Below are positions 53,875 through 63,540 of a stretch of DNA of 64,000 bases, in pieces. Origin of the DNA: Acidobacteriota bacterium. Its GTDB lineage: Bacteria > Acidobacteriota > Terriglobia > Terriglobales > Acidobacteriaceae. Under the pieces are notes generated by a model. It saw nothing but the letters and a program-made list of their open reading frames with translations. It had not been told where the DNA came from and ran no database searches. Made by a program: the position numbers and the translations under genes. The DNA is taken from contig JAFDVR010000006.1 of NCBI GenBank assembly GCA_018268855.1, positions 62,001 to 126,000 of the forward strand, given 5' to 3'. Within the stretch, counting starts at the first letter, position 1. Every line of letters starts with the position of its first letter.

Positions 53875-54753
53875 ATGCGAACCATGCTTGCCATCGCCGC
53901 TCTTCTGCTTCTGCAAACGCAGGATAATTCTCTGCTGAGAATCGCACACTTCCGCTCCATGCGCGAAGTGCATGTTAAGGCAACTAAGGGCAGGCTCGCC
54001 TGTGCCGTCTTGCCTCCTGCCTTATTTCACGAAGCCGCGGCCGCCCTGCGCGATCTCCGTCTTACGGAAAATGGCCAGGAAATACCTTTCGCGCAGGAAG
54101 AGAGCTACGACGAAAACTCGCTTGCCAGCGGTGTCACAAGTCCTTCCGATCGGTCCTATTTCGATGTTGTTGCGGAAAAAGAGACAGCCCCCGGTAATGG
54201 CAATCAAGTCGCAAACTTTCACCTGCCGGCGCGCATTCCCGTGGAACGCATTTCGCTGGGCCGGCCTGCGACACACGATCTATCAGTCCGGGTGACGGCG
54301 CGTATCTCCTCCAATCCGCAGCTAGCGGAGAACATCAGTGGCACCATCCATGCAGGCGAATCATCGTTCCCCGTGACCATCGGCGCAAATTTGCAAAGCG
54401 ATGCCGACGTAGAGGTTACCTTGCAGCAATCAACCTCTCCGCTGCATGTCCGTCTTGAAATGCGTCGCCGATGGATATGCTTTGAACCGCTGAAATCCAC
54501 TTCAGATCTGCGGCTACACTACGGCGATGCCACATTGCCCGCTGCGAATTACCGGTTCGCCGCTACGCTGATAATGCCTGAAAATCCAGAGCTCGCCACA
54601 CTCGGTCCCCGCACAGAGGAACCTCAGCTACCACTCGAGGCATCTGCGCGGCACTCGTGGCGCAAACCTCTGCTGGTTTCGCTCGGTTTTGTGATTCTGC
54701 TTCTGCCGTTGATCGCCATCGCGCTCTATACAAAAAAACTGCGCCCGCACTAA
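53875..54753 (+). CDS. DUF3999-like envelope protein
   Basis: This 292-residue protein has a short N-terminal signal (TMLAIAALLLLQT) and a C-terminal membrane helix (LLVSLGFVILLLPLIAIALYT) followed by a basic tail. The middle is strand-rich and Ser/Thr/Asp-containing, resembling DUF3999 proteins, though this label is tentative. It would face the periplasm. The start lies 50 bases from the divergent receiver-Hpt gene, so they may share a control region. The stop overlaps the convergent ROK gene by 4 nt. Confidence 0.7.
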   Translation: MRTMLAIAALLLLQTQDNSLLRIAHFRSMREVHVKATKGRLACAVLPPALFHEAAAALRDLRLTENGQEIPFAQEESYDENSLASGVTSPSDRSYFDVVAEKETAPGNGNQVANFHLPARIPVERISLGRPATHDLSVRVTARISSNPQLAENISGTIHAGESSFPVTIGANLQSDADVEVTLQQSTSPLHVRLEMRRRWICFEPLKSTSDLRLHYGDATLPAANYRFAATLIMPENPELATLGPRTEEPQLPLEASARHSWRKPLLVSLGFVILLLPLIAIALYTKKLRPH

Positions 54754-55958
54754 TCTTCCGGCTTATTGGTTCCAGAACGCCGCTGCAACAACACCGCCGC
54801 CGCGCCGCGCAGTCGCCCAAGCTCGCCGTCGGTGCTTGGAATTACACGGGGAGCAACCCCCGACAGGACACTTTGCTGCGCCGCTTTCTCAATGATAGGG
54901 CCAGCGATATTCCACGCAGACACGATATCGCCATCAATCACAATCGCTTCCGGCGAAAGACTCGCAGTAATGAACCGCAGTCCGCGGCCAATGCCTCGCG
55001 CCTGTTCTGAGATGGCCTGCACCGCCGCCGGCTGCCCCTCCGCTGCACGATGCAACAGTTCCGTATACGTGATCTTCGGCTGGTCAGGCGCAGCTTCTGC
55101 AAAGTACCGCAGCGCCGCGCGCGTGGAAGCAATCGTCTCCCAGCAGCCTTTGAATCCACATGCGCACGGCAGCCCTTCCGGCTCAATCGGAATATGCCCG
55201 AACTCACCCGCAAGTCCGCCGCGTCCGGCAATAAGATGTCCGTTAGACAGGATCGAAGCGCCGACACCCTCCGCAAACGTAACCAGCGCCGCGTCGCGAA
55301 TGCCATCCATGCGGCCAAACCAAAGCTCCGAGAGCAGACACGCATTCGCCGCGTTATCGATCTCCACTGGAAGCCCTGTCTGCTTCTGCACAAATCCCTT
55401 GATATCGAAACCAGTCCACTTCAAATTCGGCGCGTGCACAAGCTGCTGCGTTGCTGGATCGACGCGCCCTGGCAGACTGATGCCGACACCGACGAACGTG
55501 TGCGACGACTGCCGTGCGCGCATCTCCTGCATCCGGTCCACCATCGCTTGCAGGGCCTTTTCAGCACCGGTTGCAAGCGGTAACACTTCACGCGCAAGAA
55601 ACCGCCCATTCAGATCCACAACGGCCAGAATCGCCTGCATGGGCCGCACATCCGCCACCAGCATGACCAGCTCAGGATTGAGCGAAAGCATCATCGGCCT
55701 GCGTCCGCGCGGACGTGTGGCCGTGCCTCCTTCGGCGATCCACTTGTCGCGCAGCAACTCCTCCGCGATAGCCGAAACGGTGGATGGCTGAAGCCCGGAC
55801 AGGCGCGACAAATCAGCGCGCGACACCGGCTGGCGCGAGCGCACAATCTCCAGAATCACATCGCGGTTCACATCGCGCGCCAGTTCGCTCGAAGCCACCT
55901 CGGCATACGCCAGATCGACCCTGCGGATTCCCCGTTCCTTACGTTCGTTCGCTGCCAT
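54750..55958 (-). CDS. ROK-family transcriptional regulator (NagC/XylR type)
   Basis: This 402-residue protein has an N-terminal winged helix-turn-helix (about 25-85, with SRADLSRLSGLQPSTVSAIAEEL) and a ROK sugar-kinase-like domain. The ROK signature contains GLAGEFGHIPIEPEG and the zinc site CACGFKGCWE, near residues 255-275. Such proteins repress sugar-use genes and let go when they bind a sugar or sugar phosphate. It is transcribed toward the DUF3999-like gene and away from the phospholipase; the possible target is not evident. Full length and intact. Confidence 0.93.
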   Translation of the reverse strand: MAANERKERGIRRVDLAYAEVASSELARDVNRDVILEIVRSRQPVSRADLSRLSGLQPSTVSAIAEELLRDKWIAEGGTATRPRGRRPMMLSLNPELVMLVADVRPMQAILAVVDLNGRFLAREVLPLATGAEKALQAMVDRMQEMRARQSSHTFVGVGISLPGRVDPATQQLVHAPNLKWTGFDIKGFVQKQTGLPVEIDNAANACLLSELWFGRMDGIRDAALVTFAEGVGASILSNGHLIAGRGGLAGEFGHIPIEPEGLPCACGFKGCWETIASTRAALRYFAEAAPDQPKITYTELLHRAAEGQPAAVQAISEQARGIGRGLRFITASLSPEAIVIDGDIVSAWNIAGPIIEKAAQQSVLSGVAPRVIPSTDGELGRLRGAAAVLLQRRSGTNKPED

Positions 55959-56012
55959 GCTCTCCGTCTATCTACTCAACAATACGTTGTTCGTTCCCGT
56001 AAAGACGCAACT

Positions 56013-57263
56013 CTACTTCGCAGGATGATGCACCGGCGAAGGTACTCCGCCGCTCTTCGTGCCTGGCTCCAGCAACTCATCTTTGCAACTCTTGGGTGCG
56101 TTTACGATATTGCATCTACCCGGCAAACCGTCAGCAAATCCCACCGAATATCCGCTCCACTCGCTCGGCTCCGACAGCGGATAGTCCGTGCTGATCATCG
56201 TCGCGCCAGACATCATCAGCTCATCACGCCGCGTCGTGTCGTTGTTGCGGGCAGCCACCGTGCTGTCATCCGCGCGTGAGCGAACGATATACCCGCGCTG
56301 TACCCGCGCATCAATTTCCGCACGGCTGTTGCCGTTCATCTTCATAAACGCCGCATCCGGCTGCCCCGGCGTGGAGTTGGTAAACATCACCCGACCGCGC
56401 AGCGATGGATGCCCGGCGTTGTAGATCGGCGTGTCGTTCTCGCTGTCGATCACGAACAACACCTTGCCACGCGCTTTCTCCAGCGTGGGCCAATTACCGG
56501 CCAGTACAGCCTCTTCCAGCGTCTTGTACTTGCCGCGCACAACGTCCGGCGTAATAATCTCGCCTTCTTTGAAGACCGAACGGATCTCCGCATCCAGCGC
56601 ATCGAACGTCTGCGAGGTAAACATCTCACCAAGCTGTCCGCCGGGAATGTGCGCCTTCTTGTCGTGCTTCGTCTCAATCAAAATAAAGATCGGCAAATGC
56701 CCCGGATGGGCCTTCGACCACGCCCTCACCTGCTCCATGCACTCCGTAAACAGCGGACACGAACTGCGCTGGTTCACATCCGGAATATGGATGACCTTGA
56801 ACCCAGGCTTATCGAACTTGTGCTCAGGATCGAAGTCCGGGTCGGCAGGCAAGCCTTCTTTCTCTGCCAGCTCAACAATCTTCGGATGCGCATACTTGCC
56901 GCCCTTCGGATCGGCCAGCACATCAATCTCAAGCTGCCGCACACCGCCATCCAACTGCGCTGCCAGCGACGCATGCTTGTACTCCAGCGAGTGATACGCC
57001 TTCGGATTATGCTCCTGCAGAAACTTCGCCTCACTCGGCGCAAATCCCAGGTTGTAGCTGTTATGCGTTCCAATCACCTGTATCTGGTTCAGGTGGACAA
57101 TCTTGTCCTGCGCGGCCTGCGTCTGCGCGTGAACAAAGCCCATAGAAAGAAGGATTCCCAAAACGGTAGTTGCCGAACAGATATGCAAAGCCAATCTCCC
57201 AAAACGTCTACTAGAGCATGTCTTAAACCGCCGCCACCCTGGACCATCCACACTGCCCATCAT
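56013..57263 (-). CDS. secreted calcium-dependent phosphatidylinositol-type phospholipase C
   Basis: This 416-residue exported enzyme has a signal peptide at about residues 20-47 (ATTVLGILLSMGFVHAQ), perhaps with the true start a little downstream of the ATG at 57263. The PLC catalytic signature is HLNQIQVIGTHNSYN (first His), then the Glu and Asp in GVRQLEIDVLADP, and the second His in FKVIHIPD. Family members need calcium and cut phosphoinositides or glycerophospho-inositol lipids. The product would be inositol phosphate outside the cell. The next genes (receptor, inositol oxygenase) fit uptake and use of such a product. Confidence 0.85.
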   Translation of the reverse strand: MMGSVDGPGWRRFKTCSSRRFGRLALHICSATTVLGILLSMGFVHAQTQAAQDKIVHLNQIQVIGTHNSYNLGFAPSEAKFLQEHNPKAYHSLEYKHASLAAQLDGGVRQLEIDVLADPKGGKYAHPKIVELAEKEGLPADPDFDPEHKFDKPGFKVIHIPDVNQRSSCPLFTECMEQVRAWSKAHPGHLPIFILIETKHDKKAHIPGGQLGEMFTSQTFDALDAEIRSVFKEGEIITPDVVRGKYKTLEEAVLAGNWPTLEKARGKVLFVIDSENDTPIYNAGHPSLRGRVMFTNSTPGQPDAAFMKMNGNSRAEIDARVQRGYIVRSRADDSTVAARNNDTTRRDELMMSGATMISTDYPLSEPSEWSGYSVGFADGLPGRCNIVNAPKSCKDELLEPGTKSGGVPSPVHHPAK

Positions 57264-57567
57264 CTCAGCCCCACATAGAGCCGTCAGCCTGAGCCGCAGG
57301 TGAAGGAGCTCCGTATTTTGTCCGCATCAGAACTGCACCTCAAGAACGCCGCTTAAACCTGCCGCATCGGAACTGCCTGCATACTGCCTTGAACCAGCGG
57401 CTTGAGCGAACTACCCGGTCTTAGCTAACTACCCGTCTTCAGCCAAAGGCGCGCCCTATATTAGCCTGGGGCAACGCCCCAGTACCTGCCAAACCAAAAT
57501 CATCAAGCGCTGAAGGCGCGCTCTATAGTTCCCTGAACGGTTTCAAATAAAAATCAAGGTAAAGACT
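57264..57567. other. intergenic stretch with dispersed repeat fragments
   Basis: No gene is supported here. CTGGGGC-AAC-GCCCCAG at 57466-57482 forms a short hairpin. A motif AAGGCGCGC(C/T)CTATA occurs near 57446 and again near 57513, which suggests decayed dispersed repeats. The phospholipase promoter should lie at the 57264 end. Confidence 0.55.
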
Positions 57568-57595
57568 GTGAGGAGCGGCCATTGCCGCTCCTCAC
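57568..57595 (-). terminator. intrinsic terminator of the TonB-dependent receptor gene
   Basis: GTGAGGAGCGGC pairs exactly with GCCGCTCCTCAC (4-nt loop), 21 bases after the receptor stop. It is followed on the minus strand by a T-rich tract (TTGATTTTTATTT). Confidence 0.9.
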
Positions 57596-57616
57596 AAGGT
57601 TGGTTAGTCCAACTGC

Positions 57617-60600
57617 TTAGAAGATGAGCTTCGCAGCAAGCTGGAGTTGACGCGGGTTGCCCGCGGTGGTCGTGATCTGACCAAAGGTGGTTCCACCGAA
57701 CGTGGTGTTCGGATTGGAATAGTTCACCTTGTTCAGCACGTTGAACGCTTCTGCGCGGAAATCCAGCTTCGAGCTCTCGCTCCACAGCGGGAATGCCTTG
57801 TGGATACCGAGATCGGTCTGGAAGAACGCGTAGCCACGCTCCTGATTACGGCGCTCCGTGCCCCACGGATAGGTCGTGGGAGTGGAGAATGCATTAGGGT
57901 TGAAATATCCGGTGCCCGGCGTCGAGGTGCCGATGGAGGTCGCCGTCTTCAGACGCGAGTTCTTGTCCGTCAGAGCCTTTACACCCTGCACTCTGTTGGG
58001 ACGGTAAGTCACGATGTCAGTCACATACAGCGGGTTGCTGCTCGAAAGGCTGTAAGTCACATTGATCGGAATACCGCTTGTCATGTTGTTGATCACGGAA
58101 AGCTGCCATCCGCCGAGAACTGAGTTCATTACAGCATTCGAATGCGCACCGAACCGACGGCCATGCCCATAAGGCAAGTCATACAGCATCGAGAGCGTGT
58201 CCGCCAACGGCTGGTCGTATCCACCGGGACCGTAGTCCTGAGAGGGGTTGTAGTAATTCACGCGGGAGTTGTCGCCACTGCCTGTCTCCAGATGTCCAGA
58301 GGATAAGTCAAATACGCGACCCCAGGTAAACGAGTTCAACAGGTACAGGCTGCCGGCACGCTTCTCCGTCTTCAGCTGTAACGAGTTGTAGTTTGATGTA
58401 CCGGCGCCATAGGCAATTTCGATCGTGCCGAAAGTAGAGATAGGACGACGTGCGGCAACAGCCTGCTGCGCAGTCGTGACGCAACCAGGATTACCTGCAA
58501 TGCAAGGGATGGCTTGGTTGTAATCGGCAAGGATTTGCAGGTGCGTACCCTTATTGCCCACGTAGGCGAGGTCCATCACGATGCCGCCAGGCAGCTTCTG
58601 CTGGATACCGAGATGATACTGCTGCACATAGCCTGTTTTGAAGTCACGCGGAATGTAACGCGACGTCACAACAGCCGGATTGAAATATGCAGGCGAGGTC
58701 AGGTTTTCCGCATAACCTTGCTGGGTCTGACGGAAGCACGTGGACTGCAACTGCGTATCGTTGGTGCACAGCGATGCCGCAGTAGGTGCCACCTGCGTAA
58801 TGCTCGCATTCACCACGTTCGGACCGTTGTAGGTCAGGTTGTTTTCGCCACCGGCACGGTTCCACTGCGTATAGACAATGCCGTAGCCACCGCGGATGAC
58901 GGTATCTTGGTGCGCTTGGTAGGAGAAGCCAAAGCGTGGGCCGAAGTTGTTCTTCGGCGTGTTTACCTGCGCGCGGTCTGCAACGCTACCATTCTTTGCC
59001 TGTACCAGTGTCTTGGTAGCGGGATCGAAGTTCGCGAGACGGTTGTCACGCTCCCACTGCGGTGTCACGATCTCATAACGCAGACCGGCATTTACCGTCA
59101 GCTTCGGAGACAGCTTCATGTCGTCTTGGATGTACATGAAGTTGTAACGCTGACGAAGGTTCACCACGGCATAAGTTGTCAGCGAGTAGCTGGATCGATT
59201 GCCGAACATGAAGTCCGCCAAGTTATATGCCTGCTGTGCCGTCCCAGTTGCGCTTGCGCACGGCGTGGTTCCAAAACATGGACGTGAATACTGGCCAGCG
59301 TAGTTGTCCTGACCGTAACTGGGGTTGAAATCGTTCACTTCCGTGTGGATGGCCTGGAACTCGTAACCAAGCTTCAGGGTGTGCTTGCCCTTCACCCAGG
59401 TAAAGTTCACCTTCGGGTTGAAGACCGTCGGATTCTGGAACTGAGGATTGGAGGGCTGAGTACCGAACTGCGAGAAACCAGTTACGTTCTGATCGTTAAG
59501 ATCGCGGACCACAAGCGGATCAGTTGGCAGACCATGCGTGATTCCATTCTCAGTCAGCAGAGAAGAATGGCCCACACCGATCGGAAACTTACCGCCTTTG
59601 TTCTGCGACCATCCAAAACGGACATCCAGCAGTTTGTTGGCCGAAATCGTCCAAGTCACACCTGTTGCAATAGCACGGTTAGAGTACTGCACGTTTCCGT
59701 TGGAGTTACCACCTGCGCGTCCAGGAATACCCGGAGGATCGAAGATGTATCCACGGTGCTCACTGAAGCGCCCGAAGATGGTCCACTTCTGGTTGAACGT
59801 GTGGTCCACGCGTCCGTCACCCTTGTCGTCTTTGATCTCGCCGCGAGGCGTGATGGCATAGTTGTTGCCGCCAGCGTTCGGCAAAGGAAGCGCAGCAAGC
59901 ACGGCCTTCGCGAAAGCAGTTTGATCGGACGCAGGGACAATGCCATTGGCGTACACCGTGCCCGTGATGGGATTACGAATTGGGCCGATGGCGCTGAAGT
60001 CGCCTGAACGCTGAGCAGCCGTCGGAAGCGTGGACACAGTGTTCGCGTTTCCGAAGATCTGACGCAGACCTTCGTAGTCACCGAAGAAGAAGGTGTGGTC
60101 CTTCCAGATCGGCATACCGAACGTTCCGCCGAACTGGTTGCGGATGAACTTCGGCTTACGCGCGCCAGTGGCAAGGAACGGTCCAATGGCGTTGAATGCA
60201 TCGTTGCGAACGTAATCGTAAGCCTTGCCGTGATACTGGTTGGTGCCGCGACGGGTCGATACGTTGATCACAGCACCGGGGTTGCGGCCATACTCAGCCG
60301 AATAATTATCGACTTCCACCTTGAACTCGCTAACAGCGTCAGGCGAAGGAGGAATGTTCTCGTTCGCGAAGCCCTGGTTCGAAGTGCCGTAGTTGTTGTT
60401 GTCCAGACCATCGAGAAGGAAGTTGTTGAACGCGGAACGCTGTCCATTGATGTTGAAGGAAGCTTCGCGGCTCGATGTGCCGTTGTTTTCCAGCGTGGAC
60501 TTACGCGCGCCGGGAACAAGCAGAACGAGGTCGGCATACGAACGTCCGTTCAGCGGAAGGTTTTCCACCTGGCGGGTTTCAATCACCGTACCGCGCGAGC

Positions 60601-61021
60601 TGGTTTCCGTCTCAAGAAGCTGAGCGGCGGAACTGACCTCCACCACTTCACTCACAGCGCCGGGCTTTACGCTTACGTCCACGCGCTGGCGGGCATTGGT
60701 AAGCACCTTAAACTGCTCCGTCCGGGCGCCTTGAAATCCGGCCGCTTCGGTCGAGATGGTGTAATTACCGATCTGGATGGAGTTGAACTCGTACTTGCCT
60801 TCTCCATCCGTCTTCGCTGTCTGCGAGACGTTGGTGGCTACGTTGGTAAGCGTCACAGTTGCATTCGGTATCGCAGCGCCGGAGTTATCGCGAACGTAAC
60901 CCAGAACCGATGCCGTTTCGAACTGCGCCTGCATGGTCGCTGCGCCAAACAACAGGCACACGATGGCAACCAGCGCGGTCAACCAGGACCCTGTGGTCCT
61001 GCGATTATGCGTTGAGTTCAT
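57617..61021 (-). CDS. Oar-like TonB-dependent receptor with carboxypeptidase-regulatory domain
   Basis: This protein is about 1134 residues from the ATG at 61021, preceded by AAGGGAAAT. The signal peptide is near LTALVAIVCLLFGAATMQA. A carboxypeptidase-regulatory domain (about 35-115) has SVLGYVRDNSGAAIPNATVTL. The plug domain follows (about 130-250, with NGRSYADLVLLVPGA, then FNINGQRSAFNNFLLDGLDN). The C-terminal beta-barrel ends in aromatic F (LQLAAKLIF). Such giant receptors are numerous in Acidobacteriaceae and import glycan or lipid breakdown products. Its place between a phosphoinositide phospholipase and inositol oxygenase makes an inositol compound a plausible ligand. It is read alone and has its own terminator. 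Confidence 0.95.
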   Translation of the reverse strand: MNSTHNRRTTGSWLTALVAIVCLLFGAATMQAQFETASVLGYVRDNSGAAIPNATVTLTNVATNVSQTAKTDGEGKYEFNSIQIGNYTISTEAAGFQGARTEQFKVLTNARQRVDVSVKPGAVSEVVEVSSAAQLLETETSSRGTVIETRQVENLPLNGRSYADLVLLVPGARKSTLENNGTSSREASFNINGQRSAFNNFLLDGLDNNNYGTSNQGFANENIPPSPDAVSEFKVEVDNYSAEYGRNPGAVINVSTRRGTNQYHGKAYDYVRNDAFNAIGPFLATGARKPKFIRNQFGGTFGMPIWKDHTFFFGDYEGLRQIFGNANTVSTLPTAAQRSGDFSAIGPIRNPITGTVYANGIVPASDQTAFAKAVLAALPLPNAGGNNYAITPRGEIKDDKGDGRVDHTFNQKWTIFGRFSEHRGYIFDPPGIPGRAGGNSNGNVQYSNRAIATGVTWTISANKLLDVRFGWSQNKGGKFPIGVGHSSLLTENGITHGLPTDPLVVRDLNDQNVTGFSQFGTQPSNPQFQNPTVFNPKVNFTWVKGKHTLKLGYEFQAIHTEVNDFNPSYGQDNYAGQYSRPCFGTTPCASATGTAQQAYNLADFMFGNRSSYSLTTYAVVNLRQRYNFMYIQDDMKLSPKLTVNAGLRYEIVTPQWERDNRLANFDPATKTLVQAKNGSVADRAQVNTPKNNFGPRFGFSYQAHQDTVIRGGYGIVYTQWNRAGGENNLTYNGPNVVNASITQVAPTAASLCTNDTQLQSTCFRQTQQGYAENLTSPAYFNPAVVTSRYIPRDFKTGYVQQYHLGIQQKLPGGIVMDLAYVGNKGTHLQILADYNQAIPCIAGNPGCVTTAQQAVAARRPISTFGTIEIAYGAGTSNYNSLQLKTEKRAGSLYLLNSFTWGRVFDLSSGHLETGSGDNSRVNYYNPSQDYGPGGYDQPLADTLSMLYDLPYGHGRRFGAHSNAVMNSVLGGWQLSVINNMTSGIPINVTYSLSSSNPLYVTDIVTYRPNRVQGVKALTDKNSRLKTATSIGTSTPGTGYFNPNAFSTPTTYPWGTERRNQERGYAFFQTDLGIHKAFPLWSESSKLDFRAEAFNVLNKVNYSNPNTTFGGTTFGQITTTAGNPRQLQLAAKLIF

Positions 61022-61184
61022 ATTTCCCTTATAAAGTCCGTATTTCATGATGTTCTGCACGTTCAGCCTCCAAACCAAACACAACACGTGCCCCATGACC
61101 TGGTCCACGCGCTGGAATTGTTTTGTTTCTCGAACGGAAATGAAGTTACCCGTCCACAGATACCCATGTCAATGAAAATCTGCA

Positions 61185-61204
61185 TATAGACACCGGTAAC
61201 TATA
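61185..61204. promoter_or_regulatory. LacI-type operator candidate upstream of the receptor gene
   Basis: TATAG-ACA-CCGG-TAA-CTATA is a dyad centred on CG, as expected for a LacI-family operator. Its right part CGGTAACTATA also occurs upstream of the inositol oxygenase gene. It lies about 165-185 bases before the receptor start. Confidence 0.5.
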
Positions 61205-61381
61205 AGCCATTACCAATCAGGCTTATACACCACATAATAAAAGATTTATATGCTCAATGGAGCAGGAATATCGGATAAAAGTTCTTATCCATTCCACGTG
61301 GAAGGCAAAATTTTTGAAGGAAGAGAAATGATGGGAGTGGTACCGAAGAACAGAGAAATAGGGCACGATCCCCAAAAAACA

Positions 61382-61406
61382 AAGCCCCGGCGCGAAGCCG
61401 GGGCTT
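61382..61406 (-). terminator. intrinsic terminator of the inositol oxygenase gene
   Basis: AAGCCCCGGC pairs with GCCGGGGCTT (10 bp, GCGAA loop), 21 bases after the stop. It is followed by TTGTTTTTTGG on the minus strand. Confidence 0.9.
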
Positions 61407-61427
61407 GCAACTTCATGCAGACTGATT

Positions 61428-62300
61428 TTACCAGTCCAACTTCTCCGGGAAGAACTCCGCGAAGAGATCATCGTAATACGGCTTCAACTCAGCCATGTTC
61501 GGCTTGGTGTGGCCCTTGGAGTAGAGATCGTACGGATTGAACTTGAGCACCCACTCCTTCATGGCACGGTCCTGCTCGTTGCACAGGTACTCGTAAGCGC
61601 CATGACGGTGCCAGGCGTAGAACGAGTGATACCGCAGCATGTAGAGGCCTTCCATCGGGAGGTAGTTCTTCATCACCTCATAGATGTAGCCGTCATGGCC
61701 GAAGCTCATCTTCACGTTATCCAGCCCGCAATTCGGCTCGTAAATGCCGTACTTCGTCTGGTACTTGGGATTGTTGTAATCCGGATTGGCCTTGAAATAC
61801 TCCGGAAAAACCACCTGATCGCTGTACGCACATCCTGTCGGAAAGGTATCGCCGACTACGCCCCACTGCGGCTCGCCCCAGAGGCAAAGGCACTTGCCGA
61901 GATCGTGCACGAAACCGGTTGCCACCATCCAGCGCGGATGGCCGTCCTTGCGGATCGCCTCCGAGGTCTGCAAAAGGTGCTCGAGCTGCGTGAGATCGGT
62001 ATCGGGATCGCTGTCGTCGACGAGCGTATTGAGAAAATCCGCAGCTTCCCAGATGCTCTTCTTACCTCGCGTCAGGCCGAAGTACTCCTTCTCTTTATCG
62101 AGAACGTACTGGTGCGTCTGGTAGGTATGGTTCAGGCGGTAAAACTCAGCCACGCCGGGGTTTGCCTCGGCGTCGTACTGGCGGAACTCCTCTTCCGTCT
62201 TGCCCTCTTTATAACGGCCTTCGAGAAACTCGTCCCACTCATCCATGTCCTTGTGGAGAGGGTTCTGGTTGACGTCGGTGATGGGGGTGGCTGCGCTCAT
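61428..62300 (-). CDS. myo-inositol oxygenase
   Basis: This 290-residue diiron enzyme opens the myo-inositol ring to give D-glucuronate. The HD-type iron site is clear: the His-Asp in GFVHDLGK near residue 125, the His-Asp in SFGHDGYIYEVMK near 200, and the His pair in YHSFYAWHRHGAY near 225. It aligns over its full length with the eukaryotic enzyme, which is unusual among bacteria. It has its own terminator. The upstream region contains a candidate operator shared with the receptor gene. The LacI gene is the next one upstream. Confidence 0.93.
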   Translation of the reverse strand: MSAATPITDVNQNPLHKDMDEWDEFLEGRYKEGKTEEEFRQYDAEANPGVAEFYRLNHTYQTHQYVLDKEKEYFGLTRGKKSIWEAADFLNTLVDDSDPDTDLTQLEHLLQTSEAIRKDGHPRWMVATGFVHDLGKCLCLWGEPQWGVVGDTFPTGCAYSDQVVFPEYFKANPDYNNPKYQTKYGIYEPNCGLDNVKMSFGHDGYIYEVMKNYLPMEGLYMLRYHSFYAWHRHGAYEYLCNEQDRAMKEWVLKFNPYDLYSKGHTKPNMAELKPYYDDLFAEFFPEKLDW

Positions 62301-62347
62301 GGCTCTGTCCTCTGGGGAGAAGCCAGGATGCTTGCCCGGCCCTCTGC

Positions 62348-62363
62348 GTTATCGGTAACTATA
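62348..62363. promoter_or_regulatory. LacI-type operator candidate upstream of the oxygenase gene
   Basis: GTTATCGGTAAC is a CG-centred dyad (10 of 12 symmetric) followed by TATA. The stretch CGGTAACTATA (62353-62363) is identical to the half-site at 61194-61204. It lies about 48-63 bases before the oxygenase start, between it and the LacI gene. Confidence 0.5.
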
Positions 62364-62514
62364 TGAGATGCACGATGTAGTTGGCAAGGCTAATTTCATA
62401 CGAATTTGCGCCAGCAGAATACCTGCGAAATACCTGCGAAATTGGGCAATTTCGCACGAAAAATAGTGCTGAATATGAGGAATCCTACATCCTGATATGT
62501 GTGTAAATGGCTGT

Positions 62515-63522
62515 TTAAGCGGTTGTGGACTGGCGGATCACCAGTTTCGGCTCCAGCAGAACGGACTTCGGAGGAAGCGTTGCGTTATTAGCGAGCTCAA
62601 TGGCGAGTTCGCCCGCCTTGGTGCCCAGCGCATCGCTGTTCTGGTCGATGGAAGAAAGCGGCATACGCAGATAGCGGTCGTAACGGAGGTTACCGCAGCC
62701 GATGAAAGCGATGTCCTCCGGAATGCGGAGGCCCGCTTCCGTGGCAGCTTCCATGGCGCCAATGGCGGTCATATCGTTGTAGCAAAAGACGGCGTCGGGG
62801 CGTGGTTTGAGTTTGAGCAGCGACTTCATGGCCTGGTAGCCAACGGTGTCGCCCGTCTCTTCAAAACGCTCCAGCGTGACGATGTATTTTTCCGGCGACT
62901 CGATGCGCGCCTCGCCGAGCATGTCGCGGTAGCCACGCATGCGTTCGAGCGACGGGCTCATGGTGCGCCCGCCGATGTGAGCGATACGCGTTTTTCCAAT
63001 GTCGATCAAATGCTTGGTGGCAAGGCGGCCGGCCTGATAATCGTCCGATCCCACGAAGTGCGCGGCGAGATACGGGAAGTTGCGATCGACGAGGAGGAAC
63101 GGCGTGCGCTCATCGCCAAGTTCGTAGAAGTTCATCAGCCGGGGCTGGCACGAGGCGATGAGCAGAACATCGACACTGCGCGAGAGCAGTGTGCGGATCT
63201 CCTGCTGCTCCATCTCGGCGTCTTCTTCTGACGATGCGAGCAGGAGGGCGCGATTGCTCTGCCGCAGAACTCCGGAGAGCGACTTGGCGAACTCCGCAAA
63301 AAAGGGGTGGACGAGGTCAGGGACGACGAGGCCGACGGTGTAGGTGCGTCCGCTGGCAAGGCCGCGCGCCAGCATGTTGGGTTGATAGTTCACCTCGCGC
63401 ATGCGCTTGAGCACGCGTTCACGCGTTTTTTCGCTAATGTCGGAGTTGCCGCGCAGCACCTTGGAAACGGTGACGGTGGAGACGCCGAGGTCGCGCGCGA
63501 TGTCCTTGAGGCGGATGGCCAA
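62515..63522 (-). CDS. LacI-family transcriptional regulator
   Basis: This 335-residue repressor has an N-terminal LacI helix-turn-helix (IRLKDIARDLGVSTVTVSKVL) and hinge (NMLARGLASGRTYTVG), then a periplasmic-binding-protein-like ligand domain (VGLVVPDLVHPFFAEF, then VLLIASC and FCYNDMTAIGAMEAA). Immediately downstream is the inositol oxygenase gene, with a matching operator between them, and a second operator precedes the receptor gene. The ligand is probably inositol or a uronate; the sequence does not say which. It looks complete. Confidence 0.95.
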   Translation of the reverse strand: MAIRLKDIARDLGVSTVTVSKVLRGNSDISEKTRERVLKRMREVNYQPNMLARGLASGRTYTVGLVVPDLVHPFFAEFAKSLSGVLRQSNRALLLASSEEDAEMEQQEIRTLLSRSVDVLLIASCQPRLMNFYELGDERTPFLLVDRNFPYLAAHFVGSDDYQAGRLATKHLIDIGKTRIAHIGGRTMSPSLERMRGYRDMLGEARIESPEKYIVTLERFEETGDTVGYQAMKSLLKLKPRPDAVFCYNDMTAIGAMEAATEAGLRIPEDIAFIGCGNLRYDRYLRMPLSSIDQNSDALGTKAGELAIELANNATLPPKSVLLEPKLVIRQSTTA

Positions 63523-63540
63523 TTTCTTCGTTGCTCCTGA

